A stretch of DNA of 64,000 nt from Streptomyces sp. ISL-12. GTDB taxonomy: Bacteria; Actinomycetota; Actinomycetes; Streptomycetales; Streptomycetaceae. A program made the position numbers and the translations under genes. Below are positions 33,907 to 40,761 of this stretch, one piece after another (position 1 is the first letter of the stretch; each line of letters begins with the position of its first letter). A model generated the notes under the pieces. That model did no database searches. It was not told where the DNA came from and saw only the letters and a list, made by a program, of their open reading frames with translations. The stretch spans positions 24,206 to 88,205 of the forward strand of contig NZ_JAGGOO010000002.1 of the NCBI RefSeq assembly GCF_018614415.1, in the 5' to 3' direction.

Positions 33907-34512
33907 GTGGATGTGAACGATCCGCACGAGCGCCCGTCCCCGCCCCCGCCGGCGGAGGTCGCCGCGCCGCTCCGGCCGGCCCCGCCGACGCACCCGCCCG
34001 CGCAGCCGGGTGACAGTGTGGACGTCATGCTGCGGCAGTGGGAGGGGCCGCTGCCCGGGGTGGACGTGTCGTCGAGCGCGGTGCTGGCGCGGCTGCTGCG
34101 CGCGGCCCGGCTGGCCGAGGAACTGTTCGTGGAGCGGCTGCGCCGCCAGCCCGGTCCGGCCCTCACCAACGTCGGGGACTTCGACCTGCTGCGGACGCTG
34201 CGCCTGGCGGCCCCCGGCAACGCGCTCACGCCGGGGCAGCTGATGCGTTCCCTCGTCATCTCGTCGGCCGGCCTCAGTGGGCGGCTCAACCGGCTGGAGC
34301 GGGACGGCTGGATCGTGCGGACCGCCTCCCCGGACGACCGCAGGCGCTCCCTGGTCACCCTCACTCAGCAGGGCCGGCGGGAGTTCGACCGCCGTCTGGA
34401 GAGCCACCTGGCCGTGGAGCGTCAACTGCTGTCCGTGCTCAGTCCCGAGGAGCGCGGCGCCGTAGTGACCGCGCTGCGCAAGCTGCTGCTCGCGCTGGAG
34501 ACGGCCGAGTGA
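33907..34512 (+). CDS. MarR-family transcription regulator
   Basis: A 201-residue protein: a Pro-rich, probably disordered N-terminus of about 50 residues, then a MarR winged helix. FDLLRTLRLAAPGNALTPGQ starts the DNA-binding domain, SAGLSGRLNRLERDGWIVR is the recognition helix, and SPDDRRRSLVTLTQQG is the beta wing with the MarR DxR motif. GTG at 33907 (or 33913) without a strong ribosome site. It is convergent with the small membrane gene at 34900 through a hairpin. No ECF41 promoter. The ligand is unknown. Confidence 0.83.
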   Translation: MDVNDPHERPSPPPPAEVAAPLRPAPPTHPPAQPGDSVDVMLRQWEGPLPGVDVSSSAVLARLLRAARLAEELFVERLRRQPGPALTNVGDFDLLRTLRLAAPGNALTPGQLMRSLVISSAGLSGRLNRLERDGWIVRTASPDDRRRSLVTLTQQGRREFDRRLESHLAVERQLLSVLSPEERGAVVTALRKLLLALETAE

Positions 34513-34520
34513 GCGGCCGG

Positions 34521-34551
34521 CCCGGTACCGCGGGGCCCGCGCGGTACCGGG
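34521..34551. terminator. Bidirectional hairpin terminator
   Basis: 34521-34532 pairs with 34540-34551 (12 bp perfect, 7-base loop) between the convergent MarR and small membrane-protein genes. Confidence 0.78.
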
Positions 34552-34555
34552 GCGG

Positions 34556-34900
34556 TCACCCGGAAGCCACCAGGACCAGACCGACGCCCAGGGCGATCAC
34601 CGCCGTCCCCAGTGCCGCCAGCGCCACCCCGGCGAACCGGCGCAGCCGGGCGTAGCGCTGGGTGTGCAGGGCCTCCACCATCGCGATCTGGTCGGTCAGG
34701 TGCTCGGTGATGGTGCGGGACACCCCGAGCTGTTCCTCCACGTACCACCATTCGATGTCGGCCCGCTGTCCCTCGCTCAGTCCGGGCACCCGGGCGGCGA
34801 ACCGCGCGGCGCGGTGGTGGGCGGCCCGGCGATGGGAATCCCAGTACAGATAGTTCTGTATGTCCGTCAGGCCGCGTTCGGCCTCGTCCTTCGGATCCAT
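34556..34900 (-). CDS. Small membrane protein of unknown function
   Basis: A 114-residue protein. Residues 1-88 are hydrophilic and mostly helical (DIQNYLYWDSHRRAAHHRAA, EQLGVSRTITEHLTDQIAMV), followed by a single C-terminal membrane span (ALAALGTAVIALGVGLVL). It looks like a tail-anchored helical protein. ATG at 34900; RBS is weak. A near-perfect palindrome lies 36-53 bases upstream (34936-34953) and could be an operator. The family is not recognised. Confidence 0.68.
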   Translation of the reverse strand: MDPKDEAERGLTDIQNYLYWDSHRRAAHHRAARFAARVPGLSEGQRADIEWWYVEEQLGVSRTITEHLTDQIAMVEALHTQRYARLRRFAGVALAALGTAVIALGVGLVLVASG

Positions 34901-34935
34901 TGGTGAACTCCCCGGTCGAAACTCGCACCATCGTA

Positions 34936-34953
34936 TCTCTCGCTCGCGAGAGA
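34936..34953. promoter_or_regulatory. 8-bp palindrome, possible operator
   Basis: TCTCTCGC (34936-34943) and GCGAGAGA (34946-34953) form a perfect inverted repeat with a 2-base spacer upstream of the small membrane-protein gene. The binding protein is unknown; the MarR next door is one candidate. Confidence 0.4.
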
Positions 34954-34996
34954 GGCACACGGTGGCATCTATGCTGTGTTTCCATGTGAGGCATTC

Positions 34997-35024
34997 CGTA
35001 ACAGTGTGATCACTTGTGCCGTCC
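34997..35024 (+). promoter_or_regulatory. ECF41-type promoter P18
   Basis: -35 CGTAACA (34997-35003), 15-base spacer, -10 CCGTCC (35019-35024, containing the literal CGTC), 42 bases before the hydrolase GTG. Confidence 0.66.
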
Positions 35025-35065
35025 TGACTTGATGTGCCGGCGCCCCGGCCGGATCATCGGGCAGT

Positions 35066-35983
35066 GTGAAGCACTCATCTCGGCCATCGGCCCTGTCGCC
35101 CGGCACCCACTCGATCACCGTTCCGCACGGCCCCGCCCGCGTCGAACAGCGCTACCACGTCGCCGGTTCGGGACCGGTCTGCGTCGCGCACTCCGGCGGC
35201 CCGGGCATCGGCTGGGAGTATCTGCGCATGGCCGGGCTGGAGGACCACCTGACCATGGTCTACGTCGAACCGGTGGGCACCGGCCGGTCCGGGCGGCTGC
35301 CCGATCCACGCGAGTACACCGTGGCCACGTACGCGGGTCTGCTGCACCACCTGGTCGAGCACCTGGAGCTGCCGCACGTCACCCTCCTCGGCCACTCGCA
35401 CGGTGGTTTCGTCGCCCAGCGGTACGCCCTCGACCACCCCGGCCGGCTCGCCGCCCTCGTGCTGTACGACACCTCGCCGGTCGCTGACGGGGAGTTCTGG
35501 TCGGCGGCGGTCGCGGGCATGGAGCGGTTCGTGGCGCGGCATGCGGCCGACCATCCGGAGGTGACCGATTACGTCACCGCCCTCAACACCCGTCTGGACC
35601 TGATGCCCGACACCGGCGCCACCGCCGTGCTGCGGCAGATCATGCCGGCCTACGTCTTCGACTACTGGGGCCGGGAGGCGGAGTTCGCGCCCGCCCGCCG
35701 GTCGCTGCGGATGTACGCGGAGCCCAACGGGGGGCAGGGCGCCCCCTTCGACGTCCGCGCCGAGCTGCCCGCCATCACCGCACCGGCACTCGTGCTGGCC
35801 GGACAGCAGGACTTCATCTGCGGACCGCGCTGGGCCCGCCTGCTGGCCGAGTCACTGCCCGCCGCCGACCTCACGCTGCTGACCGACACCGGCCACCTCG
35901 CACACGTCGAACGCTCCGCCCGGTTCACCACCGAAGTCCTGTCGTTCCTGCGCGCACACGGTGTGCTGGAAGGAGGCGCCTGA
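35066..35983 (+). CDS. Alpha/beta hydrolase (proline iminopeptidase-like)
   Basis: A 305-residue protein. The oxyanion region is HSGGPGIGWEYL (HGGPG-like, typical of prolyl aminopeptidases), the nucleophile elbow is GHSHGGFVAQRY near residue 110 (Ser), the acid is in LAGQQDFICGPRWA and the catalytic His in TDTGHLAHVERS. It could be a peptidase or an ester/lactone hydrolase; the exact reaction is unknown. GTG at 35066. Promoter P18 is upstream. It ends 20 bases before the P19 -35, so the flavohemoprotein is separately controlled. Confidence 0.84.
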   Translation: MKHSSRPSALSPGTHSITVPHGPARVEQRYHVAGSGPVCVAHSGGPGIGWEYLRMAGLEDHLTMVYVEPVGTGRSGRLPDPREYTVATYAGLLHHLVEHLELPHVTLLGHSHGGFVAQRYALDHPGRLAALVLYDTSPVADGEFWSAAVAGMERFVARHAADHPEVTDYVTALNTRLDLMPDTGATAVLRQIMPAYVFDYWGREAEFAPARRSLRMYAEPNGGQGAPFDVRAELPAITAPALVLAGQQDFICGPRWARLLAESLPAADLTLLTDTGHLAHVERSARFTTEVLSFLRAHGVLEGGA

Positions 35984-36003
35984 CCCCGAGCCGCCCCCGG
36001 GGG

Positions 36004-36031
36004 TGTCACAAGTGACGCCACTGTCCGGTCA
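36004..36031 (+). promoter_or_regulatory. ECF41-type promoter P19
   Basis: -35 TGTCACA (36004-36010), 15-base spacer, -10 CGGTCA (36026-36031), 78 bases before the flavohemoprotein start; the rightmost copy in the window. Confidence 0.8.
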
Positions 36032-36076
36032 GTTGGACGAAGACCCGGAAGCTGGCACACGTTCCACCCAACCAAA

Positions 36077-36099
36077 AATACGCATCTTATCTACCAGTT
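36077..36099 (+). promoter_or_regulatory. NsrR-like operator
   Basis: AATACGCATCTTATCTACCA followed by GTT, 10 bases before the flavohemoprotein ATG, closely resembles the NO-sensor NsrR site of Streptomyces hmp genes as I recall it (AACACG...ATCTACCAATT). No nsrR gene is in the window. Confidence 0.65.
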
Positions 36100-36109
36100 T
36101 GGAGTCAGT

Positions 36110-37318
36110 ATGCTCTCCAGCGAGTCGGCACGGATCGTCCGCACCACACTGCCGGCCGTGGGCGCCTCCCTCAGCACCATCACCGAGCTGTTCTACCGCC
36201 GGATGTTCGAGGAGCGTCCCGATCTGCTGCGCGACCTGTTCAACCGCGCCAACCAGGCGAGCGGCGCCCAGCGGGAGGCGCTCGCCGGAGCCGTCGCCGC
36301 CTTCGCCACCGCCCTCGTGGACCATCCCGACCAGCGGCCCGACGCGGTCCTGGGCCGCATCGCGAACAAACACGCCTCCCTCGGCATCACCTCCGACCAG
36401 TACACGCTGGTCGCCCGCCACTTGCTCGGAGCCGTCGCGGAGGTGCTCGGCGACGCGGTGACCCCGGCGGTGGCGGCCGCCTGGGACGAGGTCTACTGGC
36501 TGATGGCCAACGCCCTCATCGCCATGGAGGCCCGCCTGTACGCCCAGGCGCGGATCGAGGACGGCGCCGTCTGGCGGACGATGGAGATCGCCGAGCGCCA
36601 CGAGGAGACCCCGGACGCCGTCTCCCTCGTCCTGCGGCCCGCCGACGGGTCGCCCACCGAGCCGTTCGTCCCCGGCCAGTACGTCAGCGTCCGCGCCGAG
36701 CTGCCCGACGGGGCCCACCAGATACGCCAGTACAGCCTGTCCACCGCGCCCGGCCGCAAGACCTGGCGCATCACCGTCAAGCGCGAGCGCTCCGCCGACG
36801 GCCGGGTCCCCGAGGGGGAGGTGTCCTCCTGGCTGCACACGCACGCCCGCCCCGGGGACGTCCTGGAGGTCTCCCTGCCCTTCGGTGACCTGCTGCTCCC
36901 CGAGGGCGACGGCCCGCTGCTGCTCGCCTCGGCGGGCATCGGCGTCACCCCGATGCTGGCCATGCTGGAGCACCTGGCCGCCGTCTCGCCCGACCGGCCG
37001 GTGACCGTCGTCCACGCGGACCGCTCCCCGGTCCACCACGCCCACCGGCTCGAACTCACCGAGCTGGTCGGGCGGCTGCGCAACTCCTCGCTGCACGTGT
37101 GGTACGAGGACACCGACCACCCGGACGCCACCGGGGACCACGTCAACGAGGGCTGGGCCGACATCACCCGGCTCTCCCCCGACGCCGGCACCACGGCGTT
37201 CCTGTGCGGTCCGCTGTCCTTCATGAAGGCCGTCCGCACCGATCTGCTCGCCCACGGGCTCAGCCCCAGGGACATCCACTACGAGGTGTTCGGCCCGGAC
37301 CTCTGGCTCAGCAAGTAA
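36110..37318 (+). CDS. hmp: Flavohemoprotein, nitric oxide dioxygenase
   Basis: A 402-residue protein that oxidises NO to nitrate using O2 and NAD(P)H. Residues 1-140 are a globin (distal Tyr in ELFYRRMF, proximal His in IANKHASLGIT). Residues 150-255 are the FAD domain (GQYVSVRAELPDG, IRQYSLST), and 260-395 the NAD domain (LASAGIGVTPMLAML, FLCGPLSFMKAV, YEVFGPD). ATG at 36110 with GGAG upstream. It has an ECF41 promoter and an NsrR-like operator between promoter and start, which suggests control both by sigma and by NO. A TetR gene follows after 92 bases. Confidence 0.93.
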   Translation: MLSSESARIVRTTLPAVGASLSTITELFYRRMFEERPDLLRDLFNRANQASGAQREALAGAVAAFATALVDHPDQRPDAVLGRIANKHASLGITSDQYTLVARHLLGAVAEVLGDAVTPAVAAAWDEVYWLMANALIAMEARLYAQARIEDGAVWRTMEIAERHEETPDAVSLVLRPADGSPTEPFVPGQYVSVRAELPDGAHQIRQYSLSTAPGRKTWRITVKRERSADGRVPEGEVSSWLHTHARPGDVLEVSLPFGDLLLPEGDGPLLLASAGIGVTPMLAMLEHLAAVSPDRPVTVVHADRSPVHHAHRLELTELVGRLRNSSLHVWYEDTDHPDATGDHVNEGWADITRLSPDAGTTAFLCGPLSFMKAVRTDLLAHGLSPRDIHYEVFGPDLWLSK

Positions 37319-37337
37319 CGGCCCCGAAGCGCCGCTC

Positions 37338-37378
37338 GGCCGGTCCGGACGCCGCCGGCTCCGGCGCCCGGACCGGCC
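37338..37378 (+). terminator. Possible hairpin between hmp and tetR
   Basis: 37338-37348 pairs with 37368-37378 (11 bp, 19-base loop, GC-rich). It could end or attenuate the hmp transcript. Confidence 0.4.
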
Positions 37379-37410
37379 GGCCCGAACACTCCAGAAGGGT
37401 GAGGAGAACA

Positions 37411-38112
37411 GTGTCTTCGCAGACACGGAGTGACGTTCCCCGCGAGGTGCGCGGAATCCCGCCGCACGCGGAGGGACCCCTGCGCGCCGACGCCGAACGC
37501 AACCGCCGGCGCATCATCGCGACGGCCCGCCGACTCTTCGCCCGGGAGGGACTCGGGGTCTCCCTGACCTCCGTCGCCCGGGAAGCCGGCGTCGGCAATG
37601 CCACCCTGTTCCGCCGGTTCGCCAGCAGGGAGGACCTCATCGACGCGGTGTTCACCGACCGTGTGGACGCCCATCTCGCCGCGGTCGCCGCCGCGCTGGA
37701 CGAGACCGACCCGTGGCAGGGGTTCACCGGCTACGTCCAGTCCCTCTGCGCCCTGCAGGCCGCCGACCCGGGCTTCATCGAGGTCCTGACCCTGGCCTTC
37801 CCCGCGGGAGACCTGGAGCGGCGACGCGCCGAGGCCGCTGACGGCGCCCTGCGGATCATCTCCCGCGCCCAGGAATCCGGTCACCTGCGGGCGGACTTCC
37901 ACGACCTCGACCTGTCCCTGCTGCTGATGGCCAACGCCGGCGTCGCCGACGCGGCCGGCGACACGCTGCCGGGGGCTTCGCGCCGCCTGGTGGCCGAACT
38001 GCTGCGCGCCTGGGCCGCCCCGGGCACCCCCGTCCCCCCACTGCCCGAAGCCCCGCCGCGCACCGCGCTCCACCACGCGATGGTCCGTCTCATCCGCACA
38101 CGTCCGGTCTGA
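37411..38112 (+). CDS. TetR-family transcription regulator
   Basis: A 233-residue repressor-type protein. The N-terminal HTH is RRIIATARRLFAREGLGVSL through TSVAREAGVGNATLFRRFAS, then EDLIDAVF; the C-terminal part is a helical ligand-binding domain without known relatives that I recognise. GTG at 37411 after GAGGAG. It follows hmp on the same strand, but a hairpin lies in the gap, so it may be separate. It is the first gene beyond the ECF41 promoter cluster. Ligand and targets are unknown. Confidence 0.87.
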   Translation: MSSQTRSDVPREVRGIPPHAEGPLRADAERNRRRIIATARRLFAREGLGVSLTSVAREAGVGNATLFRRFASREDLIDAVFTDRVDAHLAAVAAALDETDPWQGFTGYVQSLCALQAADPGFIEVLTLAFPAGDLERRRAEAADGALRIISRAQESGHLRADFHDLDLSLLLMANAGVADAAGDTLPGASRRLVAELLRAWAAPGTPVPPLPEAPPRTALHHAMVRLIRTRPV

Positions 38113-38199
38113 GTCCTGAACACCGCGGGCACTTGCCGCACCCACCGCAAGGACGTGCGACAGAAGAACCGACGGCACGACCCAGCTGAACGATCTCGG

Positions 38200-38622
38200 T
38201 CAGCCGAGGAAGCTCAGCCGAACCTTGCGGTCGGGGTTGTCCACGTTCGTGTCGACCAGGCACACAGACTGCCAAGTCCCCAGTTCCAGCCGTCCGTCGA
38301 TCACCGGCAGGGTCGCGTGTGGGGGCACGAGGGCGGGGAGGACGTGGTCGCGGCCGTGGCCGGAGGTGCCGTGGCGGTGTTGCCAGCGGTCGTCGGCGGG
38401 GAGGAGGGTGTGCAGGGCGGCGAGGAGGTCGTCGTCGCTGCCCGCGCCCGTCTCGATGACGGCGATGCCGGCCGTGGCGTGCGGGACGAAGACGTTGAGG
38501 AGACCGTCGCGGCCGGCCGCGGCCTCGCGCAGGAAGCTCTCGCAGTCGCCGGTGATGTCGAGGACCCGCTCCGAGGAGCCGGTGGTGAGGTGCAGGATCC
38601 GGGTGGTGAACGCTTCTGGCAT
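38200..38622 (-). CDS. YjbQ/UPF0047 family protein
   Basis: A 140-residue protein of the secondary thiamine-phosphate synthase enzyme (YjbQ) family. The signature VFVPHATAGIAVIE lies near residue 45, and HRHGTSGHGRDHVLPALVPP near residue 82 gives the conserved His/Asp cluster; LGTWQSVCLVD is near the C-terminus. It is a small trimeric enzyme whose physiological reaction is not firmly known. ATG at 38622; an in-frame ATG at 38631 is possible. It is divergent from the flavin monooxygenase gene, 90 bases away. Confidence 0.88.
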   Translation of the reverse strand: MPEAFTTRILHLTTGSSERVLDITGDCESFLREAAAGRDGLLNVFVPHATAGIAVIETGAGSDDDLLAALHTLLPADDRWQHRHGTSGHGRDHVLPALVPPHATLPVIDGRLELGTWQSVCLVDTNVDNPDRKVRLSFLG

Positions 38623-38712
38623 GGGTCCCATCCTGACGTACGCGGCCGGTTGCGGCGGCGGGGTGCGCCCGTCGGTGGGAAGATCCGGTCCGGCCGCGCT
38701 GTTGGCAGTGCT

Positions 38713-39792
38713 GTGAACCGCGTACACGAGACCGAGGTCGTCGTCATCGGCGCCGGGCAGGCCGGGCTGTCCGCCGCCTACCACCTGCGGCGCACCGGGC
38801 TCGAACCGGAGCGTGACTTCGTAGTGCTGGACCACTCCCCCGGCCCGGGCGGGGCCTGGCAGTTCCGCTGGCCGACGCTGACGTACGGCAAAGTGCACGG
38901 GATGCACTCGCTGCCGGGCATGGAGCTGACCGGCGCCGATCCCGGGCGGCCGTCCGCGGAGGTCGTCGCGGAGTACTTCACGACGTACGAGCGTGAGTTC
39001 GATCTGCGGGTGCGGCGGCCCGTCGACGTCCGTGCGGTGCGTGAGGGGCCGGGTGGGCGGCTGCTCGTCGGGACGTCGGACGGGGACTGGTCGGCGCGCG
39101 CGCTGATCAACGCGACCGGCACCTGGGACCGGCCCTTCTGGCCGCGCTACCCGGGGCAGGAGACGTTCCGGGGGCGGCAGTTGCACACGGCGGGGTACGC
39201 CGGCCCTGAGGAGTTCGCCGGGCAGCGGGTGGTCGTGGTGGGCGGGGGCGCCTCGGGCACCCAGCACCTGCTGGAGATCGCTCCGTACGCGGCCGCCACC
39301 ACGTGGGTGACCAGGCGTCCGCCCGTGTTCCGGGAGGGGCCCTTCGACGAGGACGCGGGGCGGGCCGCCGTCGCGCTCGTGGAGGAGCGGGTGCGGCAGG
39401 GACTGCCGCCGAAGAGCGTCGTGTCCGTGACCGGGCTGCCGCTGAACGACGCGGTCCGGGCCGGTCTCGACTCGGGCGTGCTGGACCGGCAGCCCATGTT
39501 CGACCGGATCACACCCGACGGGGTGGCGTGGGCGGACGGGCGACAGGTGTCCGCCGACGTCATCCTGTGGGCGACCGGCTTCCGGGCGGCCGTGGACCAT
39601 CTGGCGCCGCTGCGGCTGCGGGAGCCGGGCGGCGGCATCCGCGTCGAGGGCACCCGCGCGGTCGCCGACCCCCGGATCCACCTCGTCGGCTACGGGCCGT
39701 CGGCCAGCACCGTCGGCGCCAACCGGGCCGGACGCGCGGCCGTGCGGGACATCAGGCGGCTGCTGGCCGGGCAGGAACGCCTGGCCGCCTGA
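38713..39792 (+). CDS. Flavin-containing monooxygenase-like oxidoreductase
   Basis: A 359-residue flavoprotein with the FAD motif EVVVIGAGQAGLSAAYHLRR at the N-terminus, a second Rossmann motif VVVVGGGASGTQHLLEI near residue 175, and the class B monooxygenase-like ATG motif in ILWATGFRAAV near residue 285. WRFRWPTLTY-like WQFRWPTLTY is typical of the group often called NAD(P)-binding or ArsO-like oxidoreductases. GTG at 38713. It probably oxidises small molecules with NADPH and O2; the substrate is unknown. Confidence 0.85.
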   Translation: MNRVHETEVVVIGAGQAGLSAAYHLRRTGLEPERDFVVLDHSPGPGGAWQFRWPTLTYGKVHGMHSLPGMELTGADPGRPSAEVVAEYFTTYEREFDLRVRRPVDVRAVREGPGGRLLVGTSDGDWSARALINATGTWDRPFWPRYPGQETFRGRQLHTAGYAGPEEFAGQRVVVVGGGASGTQHLLEIAPYAAATTWVTRRPPVFREGPFDEDAGRAAVALVEERVRQGLPPKSVVSVTGLPLNDAVRAGLDSGVLDRQPMFDRITPDGVAWADGRQVSADVILWATGFRAAVDHLAPLRLREPGGGIRVEGTRAVADPRIHLVGYGPSASTVGANRAGRAAVRDIRRLLAGQERLAA

Positions 39793-39815
39793 CGCCCCGC
39801 GGGGCCGCCTCGGCC

Positions 39816-40709
39816 TCACGTCCTGGCGGGGGCCGTCCCGGGTGAGGATTTCTGGTGAGAGGCACCCTTGGACGGGGCTTCGCGCCGGTTCTCGTTGAAC
39901 TCGGCGACGTTGCGCTGGTGCTCCTCGTGATCGGCGGTGAACCGCGTGTCGCCGGGCTTGACGGTGACGAAGTAGAGCCAGTCCCCCGGCGTCGGATTGA
40001 TCGCGGCACGCATCGCGGCACTCCCGGGATTGGCGATGGGCGTCGGCGGCAGCCCCATGCGCTGGTACGAGTTGTAGGGGCTGTCGATCTTCGTGTCGTC
40101 CTCGGTGGTGTTCAGGGTGGAGCGGTTCAGCGCGTACTTCAGGGTGGAGTCCATCTGCAGCGGCATCCCGCGCTCCAGGCGGTTGAAGACCACCCGGGCG
40201 ACCTTGCCCATGTCGGCCTCGGTGGCGGCCTCGGCCTGCACGATGCTCGCGATGGTGACCGCCTGGTAGACGTTCATGGCGTTGCGCTCGGCACCCGCCG
40301 CGACCGGAGCGCCGTTGAACTCGCGGTTCGCCGCGTCCACCATCGCCCGCAGCAGTTTCTCGGGGGTGGTCTTGTCGTCGAGCGGATACGTCGCCGGGAA
40401 GAGGTACCCCTCGGGGTTGCCCTCCGCGTCGGCGGGCAGCTTCAGGCGGGCCTTGCCCAGGGACTTCCCGGTGGTCCCGGCCGGCAGGGCGAGGGCCTTG
40501 TCCACGGCCTCGTACACCTGGGAGGCGCGTCGGCCCTCGGGGATCACCAGGGCTTCGGGGCGGGCGTCCTCCTCTTCGCCCAGCGTCAGCAGCGGCACCG
40601 CCACAGCGGCGCCGGCGACGACGGCTCCGGTCGCGATCAGGGCGATCCGGCCCCGGCGCGTCAGTCGAATCGTGCTCCTCGTGCTCCGTGACGGAGTGTT
40701 CATCTGCAT
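39816..40709 (-). CDS. mltG: MltG-like endolytic murein transglycosylase
   Basis: A 297-residue YceG/MltG-family protein, shorter than many MltG. An N-terminal basic region and one membrane span (IALIATGAVVAGAAVAVPLL) anchor it outside the cell. The catalytic block holds VTIASIVQAEAATEADMGKV (catalytic Glu in EA), FNRLERGMPLQMDSTLKYAL, and SPYNSYQRMGLPPTPIANPG, the family core. It would cut nascent peptidoglycan strands. Convergent with the monooxygenase gene. A paralogue of the main mltG is likely elsewhere on the chromosome. Confidence 0.9.
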   Translation of the reverse strand: MQMNTPSRSTRSTIRLTRRGRIALIATGAVVAGAAVAVPLLTLGEEEDARPEALVIPEGRRASQVYEAVDKALALPAGTTGKSLGKARLKLPADAEGNPEGYLFPATYPLDDKTTPEKLLRAMVDAANREFNGAPVAAGAERNAMNVYQAVTIASIVQAEAATEADMGKVARVVFNRLERGMPLQMDSTLKYALNRSTLNTTEDDTKIDSPYNSYQRMGLPPTPIANPGSAAMRAAINPTPGDWLYFVTVKPGDTRFTADHEEHQRNVAEFNENRREAPSKGASHQKSSPGTAPART

Positions 40710-40761
40710 GCGGGCACGGTAACCCCCGGAACATCACAAACCAGACACACCGGGCATATTT

